NCBI GenBank assembly: GCA_023055355.1 | Contig: JALJCS010000001.1 | Span: forward strand, 21,787,881 to 21,851,880 | DNA from: Agelaius tricolor | Lineage: Eukaryota > Chordata > Aves > Passeriformes > Icteridae | Length of the DNA: 64,000 nt | Direction: 5' to 3' | Part shown: positions 13,801-25,800 of the stretch, piece by piece | Numbering within the stretch: the first letter of the stretch is position 1 | How the letters are laid out: each line of letters starts with the position of its first letter | Translations under genes and position numbers: made by a program | The notes under the pieces: model-generated | Databases searched by the model: none | What the model was told of the DNA's origin: nothing | The model's input: the letters and a program-made list of their open reading frames with translations, nothing else

Positions 13801-16800
13801 TGTTCACAAAGCACAGGTGTCCCTTAAGAAAACACTCAGGCACTTTCTGTAAATCATTTATGTCACCTATGCCACAATGTCTTGTAGAGCTCTTCAATAT
13901 GCATTTGGGAGAGATGGTAGAAGGCAGATAGTGCACTGTGAAGTATATTGCAATATTAATTTGTCATTGTCTTCAAAATGTCCCACAAAAATGGGCAGTA
14001 AAAAAGAAATTACTTTGACTTTGCTTATGGACAAATGTACACAATGCCATCTGTTCTTATTTGCATTTGTGGCATTGTGTGAGTGATCTAGCTGGCAAAG
14101 GTAAACTGACACTCATGTGTTTCTCTATCTAGACTCACTACTTCGGCCTTTGGTTTCTCAGTAAGAACCAGCAAGACCGCTGGGTTGAACTGGAAAAGCC
14201 TCTGAAGAAGCAGCTGGACAAATTTGCCAATGAGCCTTTGCTTTTCTTTGGGGTGATGTTCTATGTGCCCAGTGTTTCCCGACTGCAGCAGGAGGTGACA
14301 AGGTATGTGCTTCCCTCTGTTCACAGTATTGGGATAGAGCTGGGAGAGAATGGGACTGTGACAGAGCATCTGAGAGAAACAGTTGCTCTGTTTCTGGCAT
14401 TCAGTATTTGCTCAGGTATCATCTAGTTATTTCCTTTCCTGATGATTGCCCAAATGGGAAAAATTTGGAGAAGTCACCATTTGATTATGTCTGCTTGGGA
14501 AGAAGAAAAAAAAAGCTGTCTCACTGGATGATTGTGCATGACCAACTGCAGGGGAAAAAATGGGAGTTATAGTTATATGACTAAAAATCTGACATAAATT
14601 TTAAAAAGGACCGTGGTGACCATGGATTTTCTTCTGTAACTTTCTACTGGTGAAAAGGAAGCCACAAAGGAACTCTATATAGAGTTTTAGTTTATTATTC
14701 TTAAGCCTACGTGTGCTTTGGTGAAAGTGAACTTTGGCTTTTTTTTTTTCCAGGTTTTGCTCATCCCACTCTTGATTTTCCCTTATGCTTCACAAAAAGA
14801 TTAAAACTGTTAAGAGGGCATTAGTCCTTTAATTATGATCAGGGCGTACCTTTGCAAACAACTTCAGTGGGAATTATTCTTTTATTCAGAGCTCTGTGCT
14901 GCAGTTGTAACAATACAACTGTTTTGAGGGGCTATTTTTGTAAACCACATCACTGGGTGGTTTTTGCACATCTGTGCTGTATTGAAATTTAATAATACAA
15001 AAAAGAGAGTGCGGAGAAAAAAGCCCACCTCACCTAAAAAGGGGTGGAATTGTTTTCTTTTTAACCAAAATTATTTCATTTATCTAGTCTGAGCAAAGTT
15101 GTATCAGCACAACTAAAGGTAAAGCCTGGAATAAGTGGATGAAGGCTTCAGGGTGGCAGAGGCCTTGCCACTGAAAAAACCCTGCTGTTGCTGAAACCCT
15201 GGAATTCACCACATAGTCATAATAGCTAAGAAAAGATATATAAATAGTGAAGAAAGAATGGCCTTAACTCTAGAAGGCATCCAAGACATGAAGCAATTTT
15301 TTATATTGCAGATTGCATATTTTAAAGGCTCTTTATTTGACACTGAACTGGGAAGTTGGTATTGTTAGGATGTGAAAAAGTTGTATCTTGAAATGGCAGC
15401 TGTCAAGCCATCCTTTGACAACTGTTTGTGCTGAATTCTTGCCAAAGAGTGGGATAAAAGTATCATAAAACTTCAATTTCTCTGAGAACAGACCAAACAC
15501 TGATGCTTGTCTGTATCTGTGTGTTCCTGCTTTGTAGGCACTGGGAGAGGGAAGCCTCAGTACCTTTTCCTTCAGAATTATTTTAACGTGCAGACGGAAT
15601 GTCTGAAATGTTGTGTTGCTCAATTTGTCAGCCCAATCCTGGCCTGGTTGTGTGCAAGGAAGCATTGTGGCTGCTTGGATGCTATTATCTCTTCAAGCTG
15701 CAGCCTGCAGTGCTGATTGCTCATTCATAGCTCACCTGCAGAGGTATATTTGCTCATTCTGCCCAGGCTGGTAATAACAAAGCATTTCAGTGACAATTGA
15801 ACTTCACAGCACTCTCAATTGGAGTGGCTGCTGCTGAATTGTTTTTCTTTCTGAAGTGATTGATAGCATAAGCTGTAGAGTCTTATAAGTGCCTTTTATG
15901 TTTCTTTAAAAGTGTGTAACAGTTTACTAGAGGATTTCAGATATAGAATAGCCTGTTAAGATTTGTTTGTTTGTTTCATGGAGTGGAATTGCTGCACTGT
16001 AGATAGTGTGATGGCAGCAAACCTTCAGCAACAGGTAGATTCATGTTTGAGGCAATGGTGGGGACATGGAGGATTCTTCCTGGCAGAGAAAGGCTTAGTT
16101 TAAAACCTGATTAGATGCACAGATGGATGTGGGCTTTTAGGGTTTTTTTTTTGGCTCTTGGTAAATTAATTCAACATTTGCTTTTATTTTGTTGGTGTCT
16201 GCTTCTAGGATTAGCCTTGATCATGATATGATTACATGTGATGTTGAGGTAGGCACTGGACTCGCCCACTCAGTGCCTGTGTATTTGATTTATATTTAGG
16301 TACAAATGACAAATCTGTCTGAAATGCAGAACTTGTGATGAGACACTTCATCCCCTTCTGGGAGGCTGCAGAACCACCTCAAACAAACCCAATCCCAAAA
16401 CACAACCGCCGCCAAAGGTGCAGAGGTGGTGACAATGCAGCCAGCAGTGGACCTGTCACCGTTGTAACCTTCTCCAAGTGGAAACAACTCCAGCCCTGAG
16501 ATTGCCTGGCTGTGTTTGGAGCTGAAGGTGAAACCCATCTCTCAACAGCAAGCTTTTAGTTAATTGTAGACTCCAGGGTTTCCAAGGTTGATTAATATTC
16601 TCTGAAGATGATGAAGTCTTCTGAGAATGCTTCAGCAAACATTGACATAATGCACAAATATTCAAACACTAGGGAATTGGTTTCCTGAGCTGGTTTACTC
16701 TGCCTCTGATCTGTAGGATTATAGACTTGATAGCTGGTTTTGAGAAATTTGTCGCCAAATTGAATATTCCTTCCTGTTTCCAGTGGCTGCAACCTCCTGT

Positions 16801-19800
16801 GTCTCACATACTGTCATTGCAAAAAGGGAAAATGATGCAAGTCTTTTAGGCTCTGTTGGTTGAGAGGAGCATTACTTAGGGTGTTGGTCACTGGCTCTGA
16901 GGTAGTGTTCCTTAATAATTTTATTTGAAAGATCATCAGAAAGATCTTTCTTTCAAAAATATGTGAACAATTCAAAGCAATATGTGAACCATTTTGTGTT
17001 TGGCTGTTGTTTGATGGTTGGGATGAACAGGAAGAATCCTGCTACCAATACTACAGTATTTATAAAATTATAACTCCTTTACATCTTATCATTACTGCCA
17101 GAAGTAGAAAATGCTGATTATGCCTCCAGGCCTGTGGATTTTAATTGCTTGCAGGTGTTGGTAGTGGTCAGGAGCTCTTCATGGTTTCTCTGGTATTGAA
17201 AAGCCAAGTGTGGAGGCAGAAGTAAGGGTGAGTAACACCGCTCCAAGAACTATGTCCCAGTGCTGGACAGACTTGATGGAAACCTGTCCTCATGTGCCAT
17301 GCTGGGAGAGGAGTGGAACAGCAGTGTTGTGAGAAGTCAATGCTGTCCCTCACAGGGAGTCACAGTGTGGGAAGGGCAGGTGATTTACTGAAGTCAAATG
17401 CAAGCAGCAGTTACAGAATGGTTGAGGTTGGAAGGTATCTCTGTCTGGAGATAGGAGATTGTCTGCTCAGAGCAAGGTCAACTAGATGAGATTGCTCTAG
17501 GATCATGGAATATATTCATGGAAGGAGAAATTCCACACTTACTCTGGGAAATCATTTCCGTCACCCTTGCAATAAAGAAAGGGGTTTATGGTTAGAAGGC
17601 ATGCCATGTGTTTCAGTTTGTGCCCAAATGACCCCATAATTTCAAATTGTGGATTGATGCTGAGTGGGTGAGTGGGCTACCTGGGCTGGCCGTGTAACTG
17701 GTTATTTAGGACCTGTAGAGCTGCAGGTACCTGCATATAAACACAAGTACTGCAATGTCTTCATGTGGTATGGATGCCTGTAGTTAATTTGTAAGAGGTG
17801 TTTCTGATAATATGAGAGACTGTGGTAAAGAAAATGAAAAGACAAGACTGCCAGAGCAGTTTATTTAGCTTTTAAGCTCTTAGAAGCCAACCTCTGAGAC
17901 CTGCAAGAAAAGATGAAGTGAAGAGTACTCTGGGGAGCACGTTAATTGTTTTAGTAGGTCACATCTGACTCTGGCTTGCAGTTCTTTCCGTCTTTGATAC
18001 AAGACTGATGCTTGAAGATGAAAATGTTAGTGGTGTAGAGGTTTTTTCTCTTTGGATGAAGTTAATCACTGGGACAGGGTAAGAAGCACCTGCAGGACAT
18101 TGTCAGCCTTGTTCAATTTGTGGTTTTGAATGCAAATGCTGGGGCTACTCGGGGCTGTCATGTTTCCTGACCCATGATGGATGCTTCCCAAGGATGTCCC
18201 AGGGAAACATACAGAAAGCAGACACCAGTTGTAGAGTACCTGTTTTTTGTTTCTGGTAGTGGCCATGACATAAATATTGCTATGCCTTGCTTTCAGTGCA
18301 TTGTACTCTTGGCATTAAGCCTTCTCCTAGGAAAGCTCTTTCCTACCTTCTAGACCTCTTTTTCTCTACCCTTTCTACTCTGTTTCTTTTCTCTTGAATT
18401 GAGGCTCCCATCTGTTTATATGCCCTGTTCTTAATCCTATCTCTTCCAACATCTCAGTGATTCCAGCATCTCCCTGCCCACTGGTCATGGCATTCTACTG
18501 GTCCCCAGTCCCACAGATGTTTTCCATTTTTACAGATTAACTAAAACTCCATGATAATTCCTTAAGTTGTCAGTAGGAGTTTTCACCATGTTATTATTTC
18601 TACAATTTGAAAATTTCTAGAAGAATTTGTGATAAACAGAATAAAAAAACCAAAACAAACAACAACAAAAAACCCTCTTCAGACTCAATGGCAGTTATAG
18701 CAGGAGTAATTTGGGTGGGAGTATGGGGATTGGCACATTAGCAAAAAGCATTTTTCATGGAAGGCTACTTAGACAACCTCTTTTTAGTCATCCAGCTGTT
18801 CTCAGTGAGCAGCCATCGCAGATGGAGATGCTGTGTGTGCTTTTGGCATATTTAAAGCACCTGGGATCTGCATACTGTCTGATATAAAGCAGTCTTTGTG
18901 ATGCCCTGTAGAGAAGATATTTGCATAGATTAGACATATAAATCTGCCTTTTATTTTCTGCTAACTCCTCAGAGAGGAGGCATCCTTTCAAGCATTTATT
19001 TAAAAAAAAAGTCTTTGTATAGTGTCTAAAGTAAACAAGCTTTCTTTCACTGTGCTCTTGTTCCAAAAACAGAGAACCCACACACTCTTGTGGCTTTCTG
19101 AAAATGTGGGTGCGATGCTGCTTTCTGCACAATTATCAGACAATCCAGGGCCTTTTTCTTTTCTCCCCTTCCCACAGTTCTAAGGGAAAACTGAAGTCAC
19201 ATTTTACTTCCCACAGTATCTCTTTCTTAGCATGTGATACTGCTGTGCCTCCTGTGAAGGAATAAAGGTGTGCTTTGCTCTGGTTTGCTTTTTTCTTTCC
19301 TGGAAGAAGTTTTCAGTATTTTACTAGGTGCTCTGTACTCAGTAGTATCCAGTGGCTTTTGTGCTATTGCAGAGTGGGACACAATTCTGGGAAGTGCGAG
19401 CAGTTCCCAGTACAGGTGCCCCATGGAGCTGGGCCCCTGTGGAGCTCTGCATGGTAGGTCTGGCATGCACAGCTCTGCAAGGAGGGACATGTTCCAGCAC
19501 CTGCAGTGTGCTGCACTGGGCTTCTGCCCCAAGTTCAGCTGTCAGCTCTGCATTTCCCCAGAAGAACATGCTGTACAGCTTTCCTGTGAAAGGAAACAGT
19601 GTTTGGAATGGGATGGCTGCACCTGTGAAGTGTGGGAATGAATGTGTTTGCAGGTGGAAAATTAGAGCCCGTGGCTCCCAGGCCTCTTTTTTGGATGGTC
19701 TGGGAAAATTCAGCCTCAAACTTACCCTCTTTTAACTAAGTGAAAATTTATTTTCCCCAATATTTTGCTGCCATACCCTTTTCTTCACCATTTATTGTAG

Positions 19801-22800
19801 CTATTTTTTTGTCTTTTAAGGAAATATTTCTTCTTCACTGTTCCCAGCCTTTCCCTTTCTTTGTTTTTCTATGAGTGTTAGGTGAAGACATTTTAAACAG
19901 AAGTTCTTTTAAAGCATAAAGAGGTACAGACTCCTAGGACTATATGAATTTTTAAATTATGTGAGTATAAAGTAGAGGGGGAAAATTAGTGTTTGAGTGC
20001 TTCATATTTACAGGGAAGAATGTTTTTGCAAATCTGTTTTAACAATATTAGAGTTTTTGCCTTCCCTCAAAAAAGTCCTTGTTGGATGTCTTGCCTACTT
20101 GAGCTTATCTTTGCTTTTAGTCTGCTGTGCTTTTCTTTTTTTTTTTTTTTTTGAAAAAGCTAAAGTTTCACATCCTCCTGTGTAGGTAGCTTTTAAGACA
20201 AGTCCAGTCAGCTGCAGATTTCTACCAGTCCACTGCAGTCTTTTCTGCTAGTTACTGCTCCTTACACTGTGCTTTTAATTTCTGTGTTAAGGCTGGATAT
20301 CACATATCGTCCTGTGCCAGCCTGGTTTTGTGGCAAGCTCAGTGAAGTGGAACTCTTTTGGCTGTTAAGGACGTAACATTTACATGTGACAAGTACATGA
20401 GGCTGCTTTGCTTTTCATGGTTGGTCACACCTGCAGCTTGTGGCTGCAGAAGTCTCTGTGTGTACTTTTGAGCTCATGGTCGTTGGTTTGGCTTCATTGT
20501 CCAAAATAATTATTTTGAATATCACACTGTGCTGGAAAAAACAGCACAATGTGTACAATCAGATTTGTTCCAGACATCCTGGACTGTGCTTGCCTGAAGC
20601 GAGGACTGTGACTGATTGTGTGGCCGTGCTTGTTGCTACACCACAGATAGACCTACAGGATTTTTTTAATGCCAGTGGACCTCAAAAATGCACTGGCATT
20701 TAACAAATTTTCTATGAAAGTACAGAAAAATAGCATGCAGGATGGGAGGAGAAGAGAGATGCATGTTTTGGATTGCATGGGTGGATTGGTAAATGAGAGA
20801 GAACTGAGTGATACATGGCAAATGGGAAGGTAGAATGATAAAAAAAAGTCCAGAGTTTGGTCTCTTACACCTGGAGATTTAAGTCAGAATTTAACCCTTC
20901 AGTGCTACTGGTATGTAACAGAGTGGAAAAAAGTTTAGTTTTCAGGCAGCAGAAGTCTCACTGCTTTGTCTTGATTTGTCTCTTCCTAGGAGCCTTTGTC
21001 AGTTCGTGTTTATGGTGTACTTACCAGCACATGTTTTAGGAGCATGCCTGCTGTCTTGGAAAGATCTTATCTGAAGGCAGGCTATGTAGTTTCCAGAAAT
21101 ATGATTGCACTCATTGCCTGCTTTTCTGGGAAGTGTCATGGCTACAGTGCTTGTGCTGATGAGCTCTGCTCATACCACACAGGAAAGGCCCTGACACACA
21201 GCCCTCCCTCTTGGCACCAGAAACAGCCCTCTGGCTTGCCCAGCTGGAAGAATGATGCATGTCCTCTTCACTATGGTGTTGTCTCCAACATAAATATGAT
21301 ATTAATGGTCAGAAGAGTCCTGTGTTTTTAGCTATTTTCAGTTATAAAGTTTGTCAGTTCCATTTGTTTCTTAGCTTGAGCTACCCTTGTGTAGCATAAG
21401 CCAATGTAGCTTCTTCTAGAATATTTCCAACTTTATAATTATATATGTATTATATACATATATATATATCGTATTTCTATTTTATAGAAAGCTTTGGATC
21501 AATGGACTGCAATGTTAAATGATTTGCATGAATTAAAACAGTTGCTGCTATACACGGAAGCTGTATCAAATGAACAGAAAAGGACAGGGTAAGAATGTGT
21601 AAGAATGGCAGACCTTAGAAATGGAAGATAATTTAATCCCGTGAATCTCATCAAAGCTTGTGTTCTCAGCTAAATGATTTGGGGAGTCAAATTACTGGGT
21701 AAGTTTTTACAGAGGAATGGTGTGAAACAACAGTGAAAGGGCATCAACTACCCCATATGTAGTGGTACTGTTTCTTTCCTGTTTAACTAGAGGAACTAAG
21801 AGAGGGTGCTGTAGGTATGTGCTGAGTATTGAAACACAGCAAAAGAAGAGATGGGATAAGTACTAATCTAAGTGTCTCTTATTCATTAGAATATTTGTGG
21901 GATATCATGATGAGATCTCCCAGAGGAAGCAGTAGGAGCTCTGGAGCTGAAATTTTATAAATTGATGTGAGACAAATTTTTGCTGGAACAGAATTCCCTT
22001 GGTTTTAGATGGCTCTTGACAGCCTGCATGACCATACAAACCCCAGTCCTGTTCAGGGTCCTCAAGTTGTTTGTCTTACGACTGGAACTGCACCCCATCT
22101 CCCAAAGCTGGGAGAGAGGCAGGCTCTGGGATCCATTGCTAAGTGGAGCCAGGGAGTCCTGAGTCCTCAGGGATCCCAGCTCTCTTCTGCTGAACAAGAT
22201 TGTGGGTGGGTCATGAAGTAACTTGGAAATGTCGGTGGCTTTTCTTTTTTTCCTTTTTTTTTTTCTTTTTCTTTTTTTTTCTTTCTTTCTTACTTTTTCT
22301 TTTCTTTTCTCTTCCTCCTAGCTGCTGGAATTTGGGCTCATGTTGTCCAGGCAAGGGAGCAGTTCTGGAACTGCATGCAAGCTGGATGAGTCCTAAAAGC
22401 CCTGGGTGGCCACCCAGGCTTAGACAGTCTGGGATATTCGCATTTTGGTGCTCCTTTGATGGTTTTATTGTTTTGTTTTAATTATTAGACTTTTTTAATA
22501 TTAGTGGCTACTGCAGCATGAAACGCACACATTAGGCTTGTACTTGCCTTGTTGTAAACACCCTGATACTTAATTAGCTTTCATGTTGTATTTAGAGAAC
22601 AGCAACAACAAATAATGTGCAATATTTACCTGGGTCTTGTGTTCATATTATTGCAGTGTATGTGTTGTTTCACTTTTCAGTAACATTTTTCAGTTGGTTC
22701 TTTTTGGATTTGTATTTTAGTGGATGTTTAAACTTTGACTTAAAAGTAAGAACTCCTTCAAGGCAGACCTAAGATTCAACATTAATTCCCTGTTTATAAA

Positions 22801-25800
22801 ATATTTGCTGAGGAGGGCAAACCCTTCTCCCAGCTGACTTTCTTCAGTGAATGGGGAGCTTGTTCTCTGTGTGTTGGTTATTGAAAGCTGAGCTCTTTGT
22901 GCCAGATATTTTAAGAAACTGTTGACGCTTAGATCTAATCTGTTACATTATACTGTGCTTTTAGACCAGAAAGTGAATGTGTTTTCATGTGTGTGGTTGG
23001 GCAGTACATATGTAGCAACTCTGAAAAATAGTGTTGCATAACTATAAATACAGCGTAGGATACTTTCAGCCTGCATTCTTGCTTTACTGTGTTTTGAAGG
23101 CAATGGCTGTGGTGGTTAGAAATGTTGCAACAGAAATGTCTTGGCATTGGGCAGATTCACATTTATATCTGATCATAAGGAAATAATACTAATTTTATGC
23201 TCTAGGGCTTAGTCATGTGTGCTAACATACTGCTTTCCTGATGGGAGCTGTTTCTACATTCAATTCTGGTAGAACAAATGCTTTTGGAGTAATCTAGCCT
23301 TTTTTATTGGACCCTTTTAAATGGAAGCAAAGATTACATTCTGAGGTTCTGCTCTTCTTGTGGAGTAGTGATACAACATTTACAGAAGTTGAGAGAGTTT
23401 CCGCTCTGGTCTTAGATAGCCCGAGTTGAACCCTTCCATGCAGTTATGGTAGTGGAGACATTTGCACTTGGGAAAAAGTGCTTTGGATCTCCTTTTCTTG
23501 TCCACCTGGGCATGTGTGCTGTTGGAGACACTGGCTGAGCCTATGTGTTGGATAAGCAATGTGGATGACTTTTACCATGGCTGACAGCCATAAATGATTC
23601 AGATTTTTAAAAAAACAGTTCTGCAGCTGGGTACAATGTGGCAATTTTATTGTCCATGCTTTTGATTTTTACTATGTTAAGGTTTTCCCAAACTTTGAAG
23701 ATCTTGGAATGAGGTAATGATATGAATTTCAGTCTGGGATTTTTTACATGTTCAGAACAGAACTCAGACTAGATTAGTAAAGGGCAAGTGAAGAAGGGCA
23801 TGAAAGGTATGATTCCAAATATTTTATAACTCTCAAAAACCAGAAGGAAAAAGAATACCTAGCTTTACCAAAGAAAGAATTATCATTTTTCAGTAATGGT
23901 ATGGCTTTGAGGGGGTTGATGTGTGGCCTGTGAAACTTCAAAGATGACAGTACATTAATTGTGCATCCATTTCAAAAGTGTATAAGGAACCAGATGAATA
24001 GAATATGTGGATATGTGCAGCAGAACAGAAGAGTCACAGAATCTCTCAAGTTGCAAGGGGCCCATAACAATCACTGAGCCCAACTCCCTGCTTCTGGCAG
24101 GACTACCTAAAACTAGATCATACGATTTAAAGCATCATTCAGATGCTCCTTGAACACCATCAGGCTGGTACTGTAGTCACTTCCCTGGAGAGCCTGTTCT
24201 AGTGACTGACCACCCTACAGGTGAAGAATCTTTTCCTCATGTTCACTCTGAACTTGGAATTACAGAAGACTCAGAATAGTTTGGGTTAGAAGGACCTTTG
24301 GAGGTCATGTCTAGTCCAACCCACCTACAATGAGTAGGGACTAGGTAAGGGTGCCCAGAGCTCCATCCAACCTGATCTTCAGTGTTTTCAGGGATGGAGC
24401 AGCCATTACCTCTCTGGGCAACCTCTTCACCACTCTCACTGTAAAGAATTTCTTCATTATGTCTAGACTAAATCTACTCTTGTTTAGTTTAAAATCATTG
24501 CCCCTTGTCTTATCATAACAGGCCCTGCTTTGTCGCTGTTTTACAATCCCAGGGTAAGTACTTCCCCTAAGGCAGCTTCATCCCATTTCCTTGTGTCCTA
24601 TTCCTGGTCACTAGAGGAAGTGACTTTTTATAATTAGGACACAGCTGCAAACCACTGTGTTAAAAATGTGTCTCGATTATATAGACTGCCAGGTTTGAAC
24701 CTTAATTCCAGAAAGAAGAGCTGAGGGTCCATGAGACTGAACCTAGTACTTGAGACATTTTATAATCCTTAAAGAGAAGGAAATACATTAAGCATTTTGA
24801 AACTTGCTTTGAAGGTCAAACCAGCTTCTGTTGCAGGAAAAAAATGTTCTTCTGCCTTCCTGCATGGAAACAAAAACAATTTGAGTGGCCTATATATTTA
24901 TTTTGTGATATCTGACAGGTGAAATGGTGCTGAGACTAGAAATCTGGGCTTCTGCTTTCGTCAGTGAAGACCTTGCTTTGTGTATGGAGCTGTGTTTGGA
25001 TGAGTCACACTGACTGCTTTTTGTTTCTCAGCCTCTGAGGAAGCTGTCCTCACCGCTGCTTAGTGATAAGCACTTGTATTAGGAGGATCACTGTGATAAC
25101 CTGGAGTTGTCTTCCATTTAAATCCAGCTTTTCTTGCTCCTTGGTTTTCTCCTGTTAGATTTCCCAGTGCCACACAGACACATGGTTGCATATCTGTAGC
25201 TGTACTGCTAGCAGTACCCATTCCATGTGTATGGGTGTATTAATGGAAAACCTGTTGAATGTCTACTTGTCTGATCTGGACGTGTCCCTTTTTCTTGGTT
25301 TGTATTTGTAGCCAGTTATCTTAAATAGTGATGAAAGGAGATTTTTAATCTTGCAGTAATTGGCTCTAGAACCTCATGAAAACTGTGACTTAACCTACTT
25401 TTTGGAATGAAGTGGAGAATTGTGTCCTGCTTTCTTTGAACTGCAGTGTCTTAAGGCGTGACGATGAGTGTATGGATAGTCAGCTTCTCCTTACGCAGCT
25501 GGAGGACGTGTTAAAAATGGTATTTAACAACATGGCCTTGCTACATCTACTTACACTTGTAAACTCTACAGGAAACCTTCACCTAGGTATTTATTCTTAA
25601 AGACTGTATCAGGCCTAAGACAGGATGCAGAGATACAAAGAGCAGAGAAACAAAGAATGGACTTTGTTTTGTAATAGTTTTATTTCTAAATAGAAATAAT
25701 ATTCTGTAGACTGGAAAATTGAGTCTAATGTTTCCTGATGGAGCATGCTGCCATCACCATGATGGACAGGGAGTTCCGTCCACAAACTGGGAGATTTCTG

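Noticed and set aside
14331..14415. Possible small exon between TTCACAG and GTATCA just after exon 2
   Set aside because: Does not fit PTPN14 at that position, and AG/GT pairs with a short open frame are frequent by chance.
19270..19735. Overlapping open frames of 101-127 codons on both strands
   Set aside because: Several frames are open at once, most without an ATG start, and none resembles a known protein. This is simply a stop-poor interval.
20512..20527. 16-bp AT-rich palindrome CAAAATAATTATTTTG
   Set aside because: About one is expected by chance, more in AT-rich DNA.
20668..20700. 10-bp inverted repeat with 13-nt spacer
   Set aside because: About one such match is expected by chance in 64 kb when spacers up to 20 are allowed.
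22241..22400. Exon following the long pyrimidine tract ending CCTCCTAG
   Set aside because: The open frame after it is short, has no good donor and no homology; the tract is low-complexity DNA.
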